A stretch of DNA of 64,000 bases from Variovorax brevis (GTDB lineage: Bacteria > Pseudomonadota > Gammaproteobacteria > Burkholderiales > Burkholderiaceae_C): assembly GCF_030317105.1 (NCBI RefSeq), contig NZ_JASZYG010000006.1, forward strand, positions 248,001-312,000, given 5' to 3'. The notes below the pieces were generated by a model, which saw only the letters and a list, made by a program, of their open reading frames with translations, was not told the DNA's origin and ran no database searches. Positions within the stretch are counted from its first letter, which is position 1; every line of letters starts with the position of its first letter. Made by a program: the position numbers and the translations under genes. Shown here one piece after another: positions 8,531-15,945 of the stretch.

Positions 8531-10281
8531 CAGAAGCTCTCGTCCACGCCACTGGTGACCACCAGCGGCTTCACTGCGAGATCGGGCGGCACGTTCATCA
8601 TGCGCAGCGTCTGCTGGACGACTTCGCTGAAGACAGGCGCCGCCACCAAGCCGCCGAAATACTGCCCGGCGCTGGGCTCGTCGATCATCACAGCCACGAT
8701 GATGCGCGGTTTGTCGATCGGTGCCATGCCCGTAAACCAAGCGCGATACTTGTTACTCGCATAGCCCTTTCCAACCTGCTTGTGGGCCGTGCCGGACTTG
8801 CCGCCGACCGAATAGCCGATGGTTTGCGCCAGCGGCCCGGTGCCGCCGGGGCCCGCCGCCATTTGCAGCATCTTGCGCACGGCCAGAGCGTTCTTCGCCG
8901 AGAAGACCTTGACGCCGACGGCCGGCTCCGGGCTCTTGAGAATGGTCACCGGGATGATGTCGCCGTTGTGCGCAAACGAGGTGTACGAATGCGCCATCTG
9001 GAACAGCGACGCCGACAGGCCGTAGCCGTAGGCCATGGTGGCCTGCTCGACGGGCTTCCACGACTTCCACGGACGCAGGCGGCCCGTGACCGCGCCGGGA
9101 AACTGCACCTGCGGCTTCTGGCCGTAGCCCAGCGAGGTATAGGTGTCCCACATCTCGTGCGGTGTCATTTTTTGCGCGATCTTGAGCGCGCCGATGTTGC
9201 TCGACTTCTGGATGACGCCTTCCACCGTCAGCGAGCCGTAGTTGTGGGTGTCGCTGATGGTGAAGCCGCCAAGGCTGTAGCGGCCGGGGCCGGTTTCGAT
9301 GATCGTCTGCGGCGTGATGCGACCCGCTTCGAGCGCCATGCCCACGGTGATCGGCTTCATGGTCGAGCCCGGCTCGAACACGTCGGTGAGCGCGCGGTTG
9401 CGCAGTTGCTCGCCGGTGAGGTTGGCGCGCTTGTCGGGCACATAGCTCGGGTAGTTGGCCAGCGCCAGAATCTCGCCGGTGACCGAGTCGAGCACCACCA
9501 CGCTGCCGGCCTTGGCCTTGTTGGCCGTGACGGCGTCGCGCAGCTTCTGGTAAGCAAAAAACTGCACCTTGCTGTCGATGCTCAGCTGGATGTCCTTGCC
9601 GTCGAAGGGCGGCACCTGCTCGCCAATGCCTTCGACCACGCGGCCGAGCCGGTCCTTGATGACGCGGCGCGAGCCGGCCTTGCCGGCCAGGTCCTTGTTG
9701 AACGCCAGTTCAATGCCTTCCTGCCCGTTGTCCTCGACGTTGGTGAAGCCGACCACGTGCGCGGCCGCTTCGCCTTCGGGGTACTCGCGCTTGTACTCGC
9801 GGCGCTGGTAGATGCCCTTGAGGTTGAGCGCGGCGATCTGCTTGGCGATGGGTTCGTCCACCTGGCGCTTGATCCAGACGAAGGTCTTGTCCTCGTCTTC
9901 GAGCTTCTTGTCGAAGTCCTTTTGCGACATGCCCAGCAGCTTGGCCACCTGCTTGAGCTTGGCGCGTGTCTCGGGATCGTTGCGCTCCACGTCTTCGGGA
10001 ATCGCCCAGATGCTGGGCGCCACCACGCTCGATGCCAGCAGCAGTCCGTTGCGGTCGAGAATGCGGCCGCGGTTGGCGGGAAGCTCCAGGGTGCGCACAA
10101 AACGCACTTCGCCCTGACGCTGGAAGAAGGTGTTGCCGAACACCTGCACGTAAGCCGCGCGTGCGCCCAGCACCACGAAGCCCAGCGCGATGCCCGCGAC
10201 GATGAGCTTGCTGCGCCAGACAGGCGTCTTGCTCGCGAGCAGGGGGCTCGTCGTGTAGCGGACGCTGCGATTGCGGCTCAA
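8530..10281 (-). CDS. ftsI: FtsI (PBP3), septal peptidoglycan transpeptidase
   Basis: FtsI cross-links septal peptidoglycan in the periplasm and is the partner of FtsW. The 583-residue protein has one membrane anchor at about 25-45, the dimerisation-domain motif RGRILDRNG at about 71-79, and the three penicillin-binding motifs: GSTMK with the acylated serine at about 306, SSN at about 360-362, and KSGT near 490. It ends with the GVDE tail. The start overlaps the ftsL stop. Length matches class B PBPs. Confidence 0.96.
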   Translation of the reverse strand: MSRNRSVRYTTSPLLASKTPVWRSKLIVAGIALGFVVLGARAAYVQVFGNTFFQRQGEVRFVRTLELPANRGRILDRNGLLLASSVVAPSIWAIPEDVERNDPETRAKLKQVAKLLGMSQKDFDKKLEDEDKTFVWIKRQVDEPIAKQIAALNLKGIYQRREYKREYPEGEAAAHVVGFTNVEDNGQEGIELAFNKDLAGKAGSRRVIKDRLGRVVEGIGEQVPPFDGKDIQLSIDSKVQFFAYQKLRDAVTANKAKAGSVVVLDSVTGEILALANYPSYVPDKRANLTGEQLRNRALTDVFEPGSTMKPITVGMALEAGRITPQTIIETGPGRYSLGGFTISDTHNYGSLTVEGVIQKSSNIGALKIAQKMTPHEMWDTYTSLGYGQKPQVQFPGAVTGRLRPWKSWKPVEQATMAYGYGLSASLFQMAHSYTSFAHNGDIIPVTILKSPEPAVGVKVFSAKNALAVRKMLQMAAGPGGTGPLAQTIGYSVGGKSGTAHKQVGKGYASNKYRAWFTGMAPIDKPRIIVAVMIDEPSAGQYFGGLVAAPVFSEVVQQTLRMMNVPPDLAVKPLVVTSGVDESF

Positions 10282-10631
10282 TGCGTGCTCCTTGCCGCGC
10301 CGGCGCCGCGCGCCGGAGCACCGCCCGGCGCGGGTGCCGCCACGGGGGCGACGGCGGGAATGACGCTGCCGTCCTGCCGCACGTACTGCGTGATGGCCGG
10401 CGTGGCCGTGCGCATCTTCAGTTGGTCCTTGGCGAGCTTTTCGACGCGCAGCGGGGTGGCCTGCGCGCGCTTTTCAACCTGCAGGCGCTCGTAGTCGAGC
10501 TCGAGGCGGCGCGCCTCCTGCTCGACCCGGTGCATTTCCGTGTAGAGCTGGCGTGCCATGTACTGCGTGTGCACGACATAAAGCGCCGAGGCCAGCACGG
10601 CGACCAGCAGCAGCAGGTTGAGCCGGCTCAT
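10278..10631 (-). CDS. ftsL: FtsL, divisome membrane protein
   Basis: FtsL is a small bitopic protein that, with FtsB and FtsQ, activates FtsWI at the septum. The 117-residue protein has one N-terminal membrane helix (LLLLVAVLASALYVVHTQY, about residues 5-23) followed by a heptad-like coiled coil (about 28-60), the usual FtsL plan. The C-terminal about 30 residues are Ala/Pro/Gly-rich and look disordered. The weak sequence conservation of FtsL means the call rests mostly on topology and position between rsmH and ftsI, with 4-base overlaps at both ends. Confidence 0.9.
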   Translation of the reverse strand: MSRLNLLLLVAVLASALYVVHTQYMARQLYTEMHRVEQEARRLELDYERLQVEKRAQATPLRVEKLAKDQLKMRTATPAITQYVRQDGSVIPAVAPVAAPAPGGAPARGAGAARSTH

Positions 10632-11548
10632 GCGGGCGCCCCCGTGCGCTCGGCCACGCGCAGGATCGCGCTGCGCGAACGCGGATTGCCCTTGACCTCC
10701 GCCTCCGACGGCTTGATGCGCCCGATGGAGCGCAGCTTCATTTCCTGGGGCACGGCAAAGGGCGCGCGGCGGTCGAACACCTCGCGCGAATGCTTTGCGA
10801 TGAACTGCTTGACGATGCGGTCTTCCAGCGAGTGGAAGCTGATCACGGCAAGCCGGCCCTGGGGTTGAAGCACGGAAAGACTCGCCTCTAGCGCCTGTTG
10901 CAGCTCTTCAAGCTCGGCATTGATGAAAATCCGAAGAGCCTGAAATGTGCGCGTTGCAGGGTTCTGGCCCGGCTCGCGGGTTTTGACCGCGCCAGCCACG
11001 AGGTCGGCCAGTTCGGTGGTGGTTGAAATTGCGCCCCGTTCTTGTCTGCGAGCAACAATCGCCTTTGCAATCTGAACAGCAAACCGTTCTTCGCCATAGT
11101 CACGGATGACCTCTGCAATCTGTTGTTGTTCTGCTGTTGCCAGCCACTCGGCCACGCTTTCTCCGCGCGTGGTGTCCATGCGCATGTCCAGCGGGCCGTC
11201 GAAACGAAAAGAAAAACCCCGCGCGGGGTTGTCGATTTGAGGAGAGCTGATTCCGAGGTCCATCAACAGGCCGCCCACGCTGGCCGGCGGCAATTCGCCG
11301 ATATGCCTGAACCCCTGGTGACGGATGGAAAAACGCGCATCCTCGATGCGCGCTGCTTCGGCCACCGCTTCCGCGTCCTTGTCGAACGCGATGAGGTGGC
11401 CCTCCGGCGCCAATCGCTCCAGGATCGCCCGGGCGTGGCCGCCCCGCCCGAAGGTGGCATCGACGAAGGTGTCGCGCGAGCCATCGGCCTGGAGAGCAGC
11501 AACCGCTTCTTCCAGGAGGACGGTGGTGTGGGTCCATTGGTTGTCCAC
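10628..11548 (-). CDS. rsmH: RsmH, 16S rRNA m4C1402 N4-methyltransferase
   Basis: RsmH methylates N4 of C1402 in 16S rRNA at the ribosomal P site. The 306-residue protein begins VDNQWTHTTVLLEEAVAAL and has the SAM-binding stretch FVDATFGRGGHARAIL (about 28-43), LLMDLGISSPQID, and the C-terminal VISFHSLEDRIVK motif that marks the family. The GTG start at 11548 was chosen because the family starts just before the HTTVLLEE block; it lies 8 bases after the mraZ stop. A longer in-frame upstream reading would overlap mraZ in a different frame and is rejected. Confidence 0.95.
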   Translation of the reverse strand: MDNQWTHTTVLLEEAVAALQADGSRDTFVDATFGRGGHARAILERLAPEGHLIAFDKDAEAVAEAARIEDARFSIRHQGFRHIGELPPASVGGLLMDLGISSPQIDNPARGFSFRFDGPLDMRMDTTRGESVAEWLATAEQQQIAEVIRDYGEERFAVQIAKAIVARRQERGAISTTTELADLVAGAVKTREPGQNPATRTFQALRIFINAELEELQQALEASLSVLQPQGRLAVISFHSLEDRIVKQFIAKHSREVFDRRAPFAVPQEMKLRSIGRIKPSEAEVKGNPRSRSAILRVAERTGAPA

Positions 11549-11556
11549 GCCGACTC

Positions 11557-11988
11557 TCAGAAAGAAAGGTCCTGAAGGGCGCCCGATGCCAAGCCCGCCT
11601 GGATGGCCTCGGCCTCCTTGGCGTCGTGCGTGGCCTTGTCCCACAACTCGAAGTGGCTGCCCATGCCCAGCAGCAGCGTGTCGCGGGCGATGTTGGCCGC
11701 CGCGCGCAGTTCGGGCGACACGAGGATGCGGCCGGTGGAATCCATGTCCACATCCATCGCGTTGCCCAGGAACAGGCGCTTGAGCCATTGGTCTTTCAGC
11801 GGCATCGCGGCGATGCGCTCGCGGAACTGCTCCCACGCGGGGCGCGGAAAGATCATCAGGCAGCCATGGGGGTGCCGAGTGATCGTGAGTGCACCGCCGG
11901 CTGTAGCAGCCAGCACATCGCGATGCCGCGTAGGGACGGACAAACGCCCCTTGGCATCCAGACTCAGCGATGAAGCGCCTTGAAACAC
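11557..11988 (-). CDS. mraZ: MraZ, transcriptional regulator of the dcw cluster
   Basis: MraZ is an AbrB-like DNA-binding protein that represses its own dcw promoter in studied proteobacteria. The 143-residue protein has the two tandem SpoVT/AbrB-like halves, seen as SLSLDAKGRLSVPTRHRDVL at the N-terminus and MDSTGRILVSPELR at about 80-93. The GTG at 11988 was chosen because it gives the family's usual beginning (V/M-FQGASSLSLD); another GTG two codons upstream and a longer extension to 12057 are possible but would run into the probable operator. It is the first gene of the visible dcw run. Confidence 0.93.
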   Translation of the reverse strand: MFQGASSLSLDAKGRLSVPTRHRDVLAATAGGALTITRHPHGCLMIFPRPAWEQFRERIAAMPLKDQWLKRLFLGNAMDVDMDSTGRILVSPELRAAANIARDTLLLGMGSHFELWDKATHDAKEAEAIQAGLASGALQDLSF

Positions 11989-12022
11989 GACCACGAAACC
12001 CCGTTGACGGAACGTGACGCGC

Positions 12023-12057
12023 ACCCAAAACAGGCACTGACCGACACTATTTCCCAC
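12023..12057 (-). promoter_or_regulatory. Candidate MraZ operator: GTG repeats with 10-bp period
   Basis: Read on the minus strand upstream of mraZ, GTGGGAAATA, GTGTCGGTCA and GTGCCTGTTT follow one another with an exact 10-base spacing, and a TTTTGGGTG comes next. Known MraZ boxes are GTGGG-type direct repeats with a 10-base period in front of mraZ. Here only the first copy is a good match, so the assignment is tentative and rests on position plus spacing. Confidence 0.5.
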
Positions 12058-12075
12058 TTAAATGCACTTTTTTGC

Positions 12076-12103
12076 ACTGTAGCAGGAATCAAGGGGTGCG
12101 CAA
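12076..12103 (-). promoter_or_regulatory. Possible mraZ/dcw promoter
   Basis: On the minus strand TTGCGC (12103-12098) and TACAGT (12081-12076) are separated by 16 bases, a plausible sigma-70 pair placing a transcript start just upstream of the GTG repeats. The -35 match is weak; this is an inference by eye. Confidence 0.33.
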
Positions 12104-12136
12104 GGGTGGGCCTTGTCTATTTTTTGTAATGGAATC

Positions 12137-12184
12137 AAGGACTTAGCCGCGTTTTCAAAAATCAGGACGCGGCGAAAAGTCCTT
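12137..12184 (-). terminator. Two-stage hairpin between hslU and mraZ
   Basis: AAGGACTT (12137-12144) pairs with AAGTCCTT (12177-12184), and inside it CCGCGT pairs with ACGCGG (12167-12172). The structure lies 66 bases after the hslU stop and upstream of the mraZ promoter candidate. No uridine run follows directly on the minus strand, so it may be a transcript-end stabiliser or weak terminator separating hslVU from the dcw cluster. Confidence 0.45.
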
Positions 12185-12249
12185 TATAAGTAAGCACTTA
12201 GCAAAGGCACTGAATGTGCTTTGTGAAACACAGGCCTTGTCAGGAGACG

Positions 12250-13575
12250 CTAGAGGATGTAGCGCGAAAGGTCTTCATCGTGACTTAGTGCCTGCAAGCG
12301 AGCATCCACATACGCCGCGTCGATGCGGATCGTCTGACCCGAAAAACGGGTTGCATCAAAGCTTGCTTCGTCCAGCAGGCGCTCCATCACGGTGGACAGG
12401 CGGCGCGCGCCGATGTTCTCGGTGCGCTCGTTGACGTCGAAGGCAATGCTCGCCAGCCGCGTGATGCCGTCGGGCGTGAAATCGAGCGTCACGCCTTCCG
12501 TGGCGAGCAGCGCCTGGTACTGCTTGACCAGCGATGCGCGCGTTTGCGTGAGGATGCTTTCGAAATCCGCCACCGAGAGCGACTGCAGCTCGACGCGAAT
12601 GGGAAAGCGCCCCTGCAACTCCGGAATCAGGTCGCTGGGCTTGCTGAGGTGAAAAGCGCCGCTGGCCACGAACAGGATGTGGTCGGTGCGCACCACGCCG
12701 TACTTGGTGCTGACGGCCGTGCCTTCGACCAGCGGCAGCAAATCGCGCTGCACGCCCTGGCGCGACACGTCGGCGCCCTGCGCGTCCGTGCGGGTGGCCA
12801 CCTTGTCGATCTCGTCGATGAAGACGATGCCGTTCTGCTCCGCATTGGTGATGGCCTGCGCGCGAATCTCGTCCTCGTTGACCAGCTTGGCGGCCTCTTC
12901 GTCGATGAGCAAGGTCATCGCCTCGGCGATCTTGAGCTTGCGCGTCTTGCGCTTGGCTTGGCCGAGCTGGCCGAACATGCCGCGCAGTTGCTCGGTCATT
13001 TCTTCCATGCCGGCCGGACCCATGATTTCGAGCGGCTGGCGCGCTTCGGCCAGGTCGATCTCGATTTCCTTGTCGTCCAGCAGGTGCTCGCGCAGCTTCT
13101 TGCGGAAGGCCTGGCGCGTGGTGTTGCCGCTGTCTCCGGCGGTGGCGCCATCGGCCAGGCGCGCGGGTGGCAACAGCACGTCGAGGATGCGTTCCTCGGC
13201 GGCGTCCTCGGCACGCATGCGCACCTTGGCGCTCTCATGCTCACGCGTCTGCTTGACGGCGATTTCCGCGAGATCGCGAATGATGGAATCCACGTCCTTG
13301 CCGACGTAGCCCACTTCGGTGAACTTGGTCGCCTCGACCTTGATGAAGGGCGCATCCGCCAGGCGCGCCAGGCGCCGCGCGATCTCGGTCTTGCCCACGC
13401 CCGTGGGGCCGATCATGAGGATGTTCTTGGGCGTGATCTCGGAGCGCAGCTTGGCGTCCACCTGCTGACGGCGCCAGCGGTTGCGCAGGGCAATGGCGAC
13501 CGCGCGCTTTGCGTCGACCTGGCCGACGATGTGGTTGTCGAGTTCGGAGACGATCTCCTGTGGGGTCATGGACAT
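12250..13575 (-). CDS. hslU: HslU, ATPase subunit of the HslUV protease
   Basis: HslU is the AAA+ unfoldase that feeds protein substrates into the HslV peptidase in the cytoplasm. The 441-residue protein has Walker A GPTGVGKTEIARRLA (about 55-69), the EVGYVGKDVDSIIRDL pore region, a charged intermediate domain (about 120-230), Walker B GIVFIDEIDKVA, and the family's C-terminal end LSRYIL, which inserts into HslV. Length matches E. coli HslU. It follows hslV on the same strand, but 175 bases of GC-rich repeat lie between the two genes, which is unusual for this normally tight pair. Confidence 0.97.
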   Translation of the reverse strand: MSMTPQEIVSELDNHIVGQVDAKRAVAIALRNRWRRQQVDAKLRSEITPKNILMIGPTGVGKTEIARRLARLADAPFIKVEATKFTEVGYVGKDVDSIIRDLAEIAVKQTREHESAKVRMRAEDAAEERILDVLLPPARLADGATAGDSGNTTRQAFRKKLREHLLDDKEIEIDLAEARQPLEIMGPAGMEEMTEQLRGMFGQLGQAKRKTRKLKIAEAMTLLIDEEAAKLVNEDEIRAQAITNAEQNGIVFIDEIDKVATRTDAQGADVSRQGVQRDLLPLVEGTAVSTKYGVVRTDHILFVASGAFHLSKPSDLIPELQGRFPIRVELQSLSVADFESILTQTRASLVKQYQALLATEGVTLDFTPDGITRLASIAFDVNERTENIGARRLSTVMERLLDEASFDATRFSGQTIRIDAAYVDARLQALSHDEDLSRYIL

Positions 13576-13586
13576 GGAGTCACCTC

Positions 13587-13744
13587 CCGCCGGGCCGCCC
13601 CAAGGGAGGTGAGCGCCCCCTCGGGGGGCAGCGAATACACGTAGTGATGAGCGTGGGGGCTCACAGTGCTCCGCCGGGCCGCCCCAAGGGAGGTGAGCGC
13701 CCCCTCGGGGGGCAGCGAATACACAAAGTGATGAGCGTGGGGGC
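13587..13744. repeat. Two tandem GC-rich repeat units between hslV and hslU
   Basis: A 74-base unit occurs twice with an 84-base period (13587-13660 and 13671-13744), differing at about one position. Each unit begins CCGCCGGGCCGCCCC, contains a C-run/G-run hairpin (GCGCCCCCTCGGGGGGC), then GCGAATACAC, and ends GATGAGCGTGGGGGC. Open frames through it are not convincing genes. It resembles the dispersed REP-like intergenic elements of Comamonadaceae genomes; it may form strong RNA hairpins in the hslVU transcript. Confidence 0.85.
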
Positions 13745-13750
13745 GCATGT

Positions 13751-14296
13751 TCAGAGCGTCTCGATCGTGTGGTTCATGTTGGTGTAGATGCACAGTTCCC
13801 CGGCAATCTCCAGCGATTTCTTGACGATGTCGGTGGCCGACAGGTCGGTGTTGTCCAGCAGCGCCTTGGCTGCCGACTGCGCATACACGCCACCCGATCC
13901 GATGGCCACGATGCCCTGTTCGGGCTCCAGCACGTCGCCATTGCCGGTGATGATGAGCGAGGTGGTGGCGTCGGCCACCGCCAGCATGGCTTCGAGACGG
14001 CGCAGGACGCGATCCGTGCGCCAGTCCTTGGTCAGTTCAATGGCCGCGCGGGCCAGTTGCCCCTGGTGCTTTTCGAGCTTGGCCTCGAAGCGCTCGAAGA
14101 GCGTGAAAGCATCGGCCGTGGCGCCTGCGAATCCCGCCAGCACCCTGCCGCCGTAAAGCCGGCGCACCTTGCGCGCCGTGCCCTTGATGACGACGTTGCC
14201 CAGTGTCACCTGGCCATCGCCACCGATCGCGACCTGGTCGCCCCCTGGGGTCTTGCGACGAACGCTGACAATCGTTGTTCCGTGAAATTGTTCCAT
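13751..14296 (-). CDS. hslV: HslV, peptidase subunit of the HslUV protease
   Basis: HslV is the threonine peptidase of the HslUV complex. The 181-residue protein starts MEQFHGTTIVSVRR; in the family a short propeptide is removed so that the Thr of the TTI sequence (residue 7) becomes the N-terminal nucleophile, and both threonines are present. GGDGQVTLG and the GSGGVYAQSAAKALL segment are typical. The ATG at 14296 was chosen because the family's propeptide is short; the longer upstream reading is not conserved in style. Upstream lies a STAS-domain gene after 55 bases. Confidence 0.95.
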   Translation of the reverse strand: MEQFHGTTIVSVRRKTPGGDQVAIGGDGQVTLGNVVIKGTARKVRRLYGGRVLAGFAGATADAFTLFERFEAKLEKHQGQLARAAIELTKDWRTDRVLRRLEAMLAVADATTSLIITGNGDVLEPEQGIVAIGSGGVYAQSAAKALLDNTDLSATDIVKKSLEIAGELCIYTNMNHTIETL

Positions 14297-14351
14297 CGAA
14301 GCAATTTGGGGGCAGCGGCGCCCAAATGCAAGGCCAATTACGAGACGAAAA

Positions 14352-15908
14352 CTATTTCGCCCGAACGGCCACGGTGGCGTGCTCGGTGATGCCGACCACG
14401 TGGAAGAAGGTCGCCACCAAACGGTGCGCTTCGACAAACTCAATGCGCATGCCCTTTTCCTCGTGATCGGCCACCCAATCCACGAGGGCGCGAGCCGCTT
14501 CCAGATCGACGCGCACCAAGGCGGCGCACGAGACGATGGGCGTCAGCGCATGCGACAGCTCGAAATCCAGCCTGCGCAACAAGTTGCGGCAATCGCCACT
14601 CAACTGCCCGACCAGCAACGCGCGGCTCGGGAAGGAGATGTTGGTGTTGGGCGGTGGCACAGGCGCCGTGAAATCGCTGTAGGTGCCGCGCGGCTCGACC
14701 CACGGTGGTGGCGACACCTCGTAGGTGATGCAGTAGTTGAGCGCGGCCAACTCGTACATGTCGGGCTCGTGCAGCGTGCGCAATACCGCCATGCGCAGCT
14801 GCCACCACACGACGTCGACACTGCGGTCGCCGGTCGGCGCGGCCTGCGCGAGCACGGCCAGCAACTGCTCGGCCCCCGTAAAGCGCAATTGCACCGGGGA
14901 ATCGGCCCAGTGATTGAAGAGCGCGCGAAGCGGCGGCGCGGCATCCGGCTCGATGCTGCCCAGCCCATGCCAGTCGAACTCCCACTCGGCGCCTGCGGCG
15001 CTCAGCGCGCGGGTGAGATCGCCAAGGCTTTCACGCGTGATGCGCGCGGGGCTGACCCAGTCGGCCTTTTGCACGGGCACGCTGGGCGTGATTTCGGCCG
15101 GCAGCGAATCGAAGGCGGTCTGGGCGTCGCGCACCAGGGACCTCAGCGATACCCACTCGGGGCCCGGCCGCCTCAGGCGCTGCGCATAGCGCGTGCTGGC
15201 GGCACCGAACTTCTCGGCATCACCTGTGGCGCGATAGAAGTCCAGCAGTGCACGCCAGACTTCGTTGTGATCGGCTTGCGGGCTGTCCGGCGCCACGAGT
15301 TGCAGCAACACGGTTTCCGCCCCTGCATCGTCGCCCTGGGCAAAACGGATTGCTGCGTCTTCGAGCCCCGTGGGGTGGCTGTGCTCGCGAATGGCGGGGT
15401 CAGCAGCCGCCGGGGCCGCTGCCGCGACTTCAGGCTGCGGCGGCGCCACGCCCGGCTCGGTGTCGGCGTAGGCACGCGCGCGCTGGTCCGCCAGAACCGC
15501 CTCGCTGGGCGGCTCATTGCTGTCGGCGGGTGGCGTCGCGTTGGGGCCGCGCCCCTTCCACCATTGCTGCGACATCTGCTCTTCGATCTCGTCGATCTTC
15601 TTGAGCGTGAGCGCGCGCCCTTCGGACTTGCCCGAGGTGCTCATGTTGAAAGAGGAAATGGCTGCCGCCCCTTCCGCGGTGCCGCCGCTGGCTTCGCGCT
15701 GGCGGAGCTTGCGCAGCATGTCGAACTCGCGGCGGCGCACGAAATCGTTGCGCTGCCGCCGCTCGATCATTTCCTTGAGCATCTCGCGGCTGTAACCGTT
15801 TTCCGCGGGGACGGACTCCGGAGCGTCGAGCTCGTTCCAGTCCTTCAGCGGATTGCGGACGAACTTGGCCACCTTGGCCAAGAGGCGGCCGGTTTCTTCC
15901 TTGGCCAT
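14352..15908 (-). CDS. STAS-domain protein of unknown role
   Basis: I do not recognise a named gene. The 518-residue cytoplasmic protein has a charged, coiled-coil-prone N-terminal part (about 1-120) with many Arg and Glu, a Pro/Ala-rich linker (about 120-175), a helical middle resembling repeat-type protein (about 180-250), and a C-terminal half ending in a clear STAS-like fold (about 440-510: LRRLDFELSHAL, LVRVDLEAARALVDWV, FVEAHRLVATFFHVVGI). STAS domains act as phosphorylatable switches or as lipid-transport partners (MlaB). A conserved-looking earlier STAS-like block (ESLGDLTRALSAAGAEWEFDW to LRFTGAEQLLAVLAQ) suggests a second copy. It lies between dksA and hslV on the same strand, so it may be co-transcribed with either. 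No membrane segment is seen. Confidence 0.75.
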   Translation of the reverse strand: MAKEETGRLLAKVAKFVRNPLKDWNELDAPESVPAENGYSREMLKEMIERRQRNDFVRRREFDMLRKLRQREASGGTAEGAAAISSFNMSTSGKSEGRALTLKKIDEIEEQMSQQWWKGRGPNATPPADSNEPPSEAVLADQRARAYADTEPGVAPPQPEVAAAAPAAADPAIREHSHPTGLEDAAIRFAQGDDAGAETVLLQLVAPDSPQADHNEVWRALLDFYRATGDAEKFGAASTRYAQRLRRPGPEWVSLRSLVRDAQTAFDSLPAEITPSVPVQKADWVSPARITRESLGDLTRALSAAGAEWEFDWHGLGSIEPDAAPPLRALFNHWADSPVQLRFTGAEQLLAVLAQAAPTGDRSVDVVWWQLRMAVLRTLHEPDMYELAALNYCITYEVSPPPWVEPRGTYSDFTAPVPPPNTNISFPSRALLVGQLSGDCRNLLRRLDFELSHALTPIVSCAALVRVDLEAARALVDWVADHEEKGMRIEFVEAHRLVATFFHVVGITEHATVAVRAK

Positions 15909-15945
15909 GTCGTGAGCGCTTTTATCCAGGGAGGTGCAGGAGGAA

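Noticed and set aside
13566..13793. Small open frame encoding a Pro/His-rich peptide through the hslV-hslU repeat
   Set aside because: The peptide simply repeats the translated repeat unit (HAHH..YSLPPEGALTSLG twice) and overlaps the repeats and hslV end; such readings come from the repeat, not a gene.
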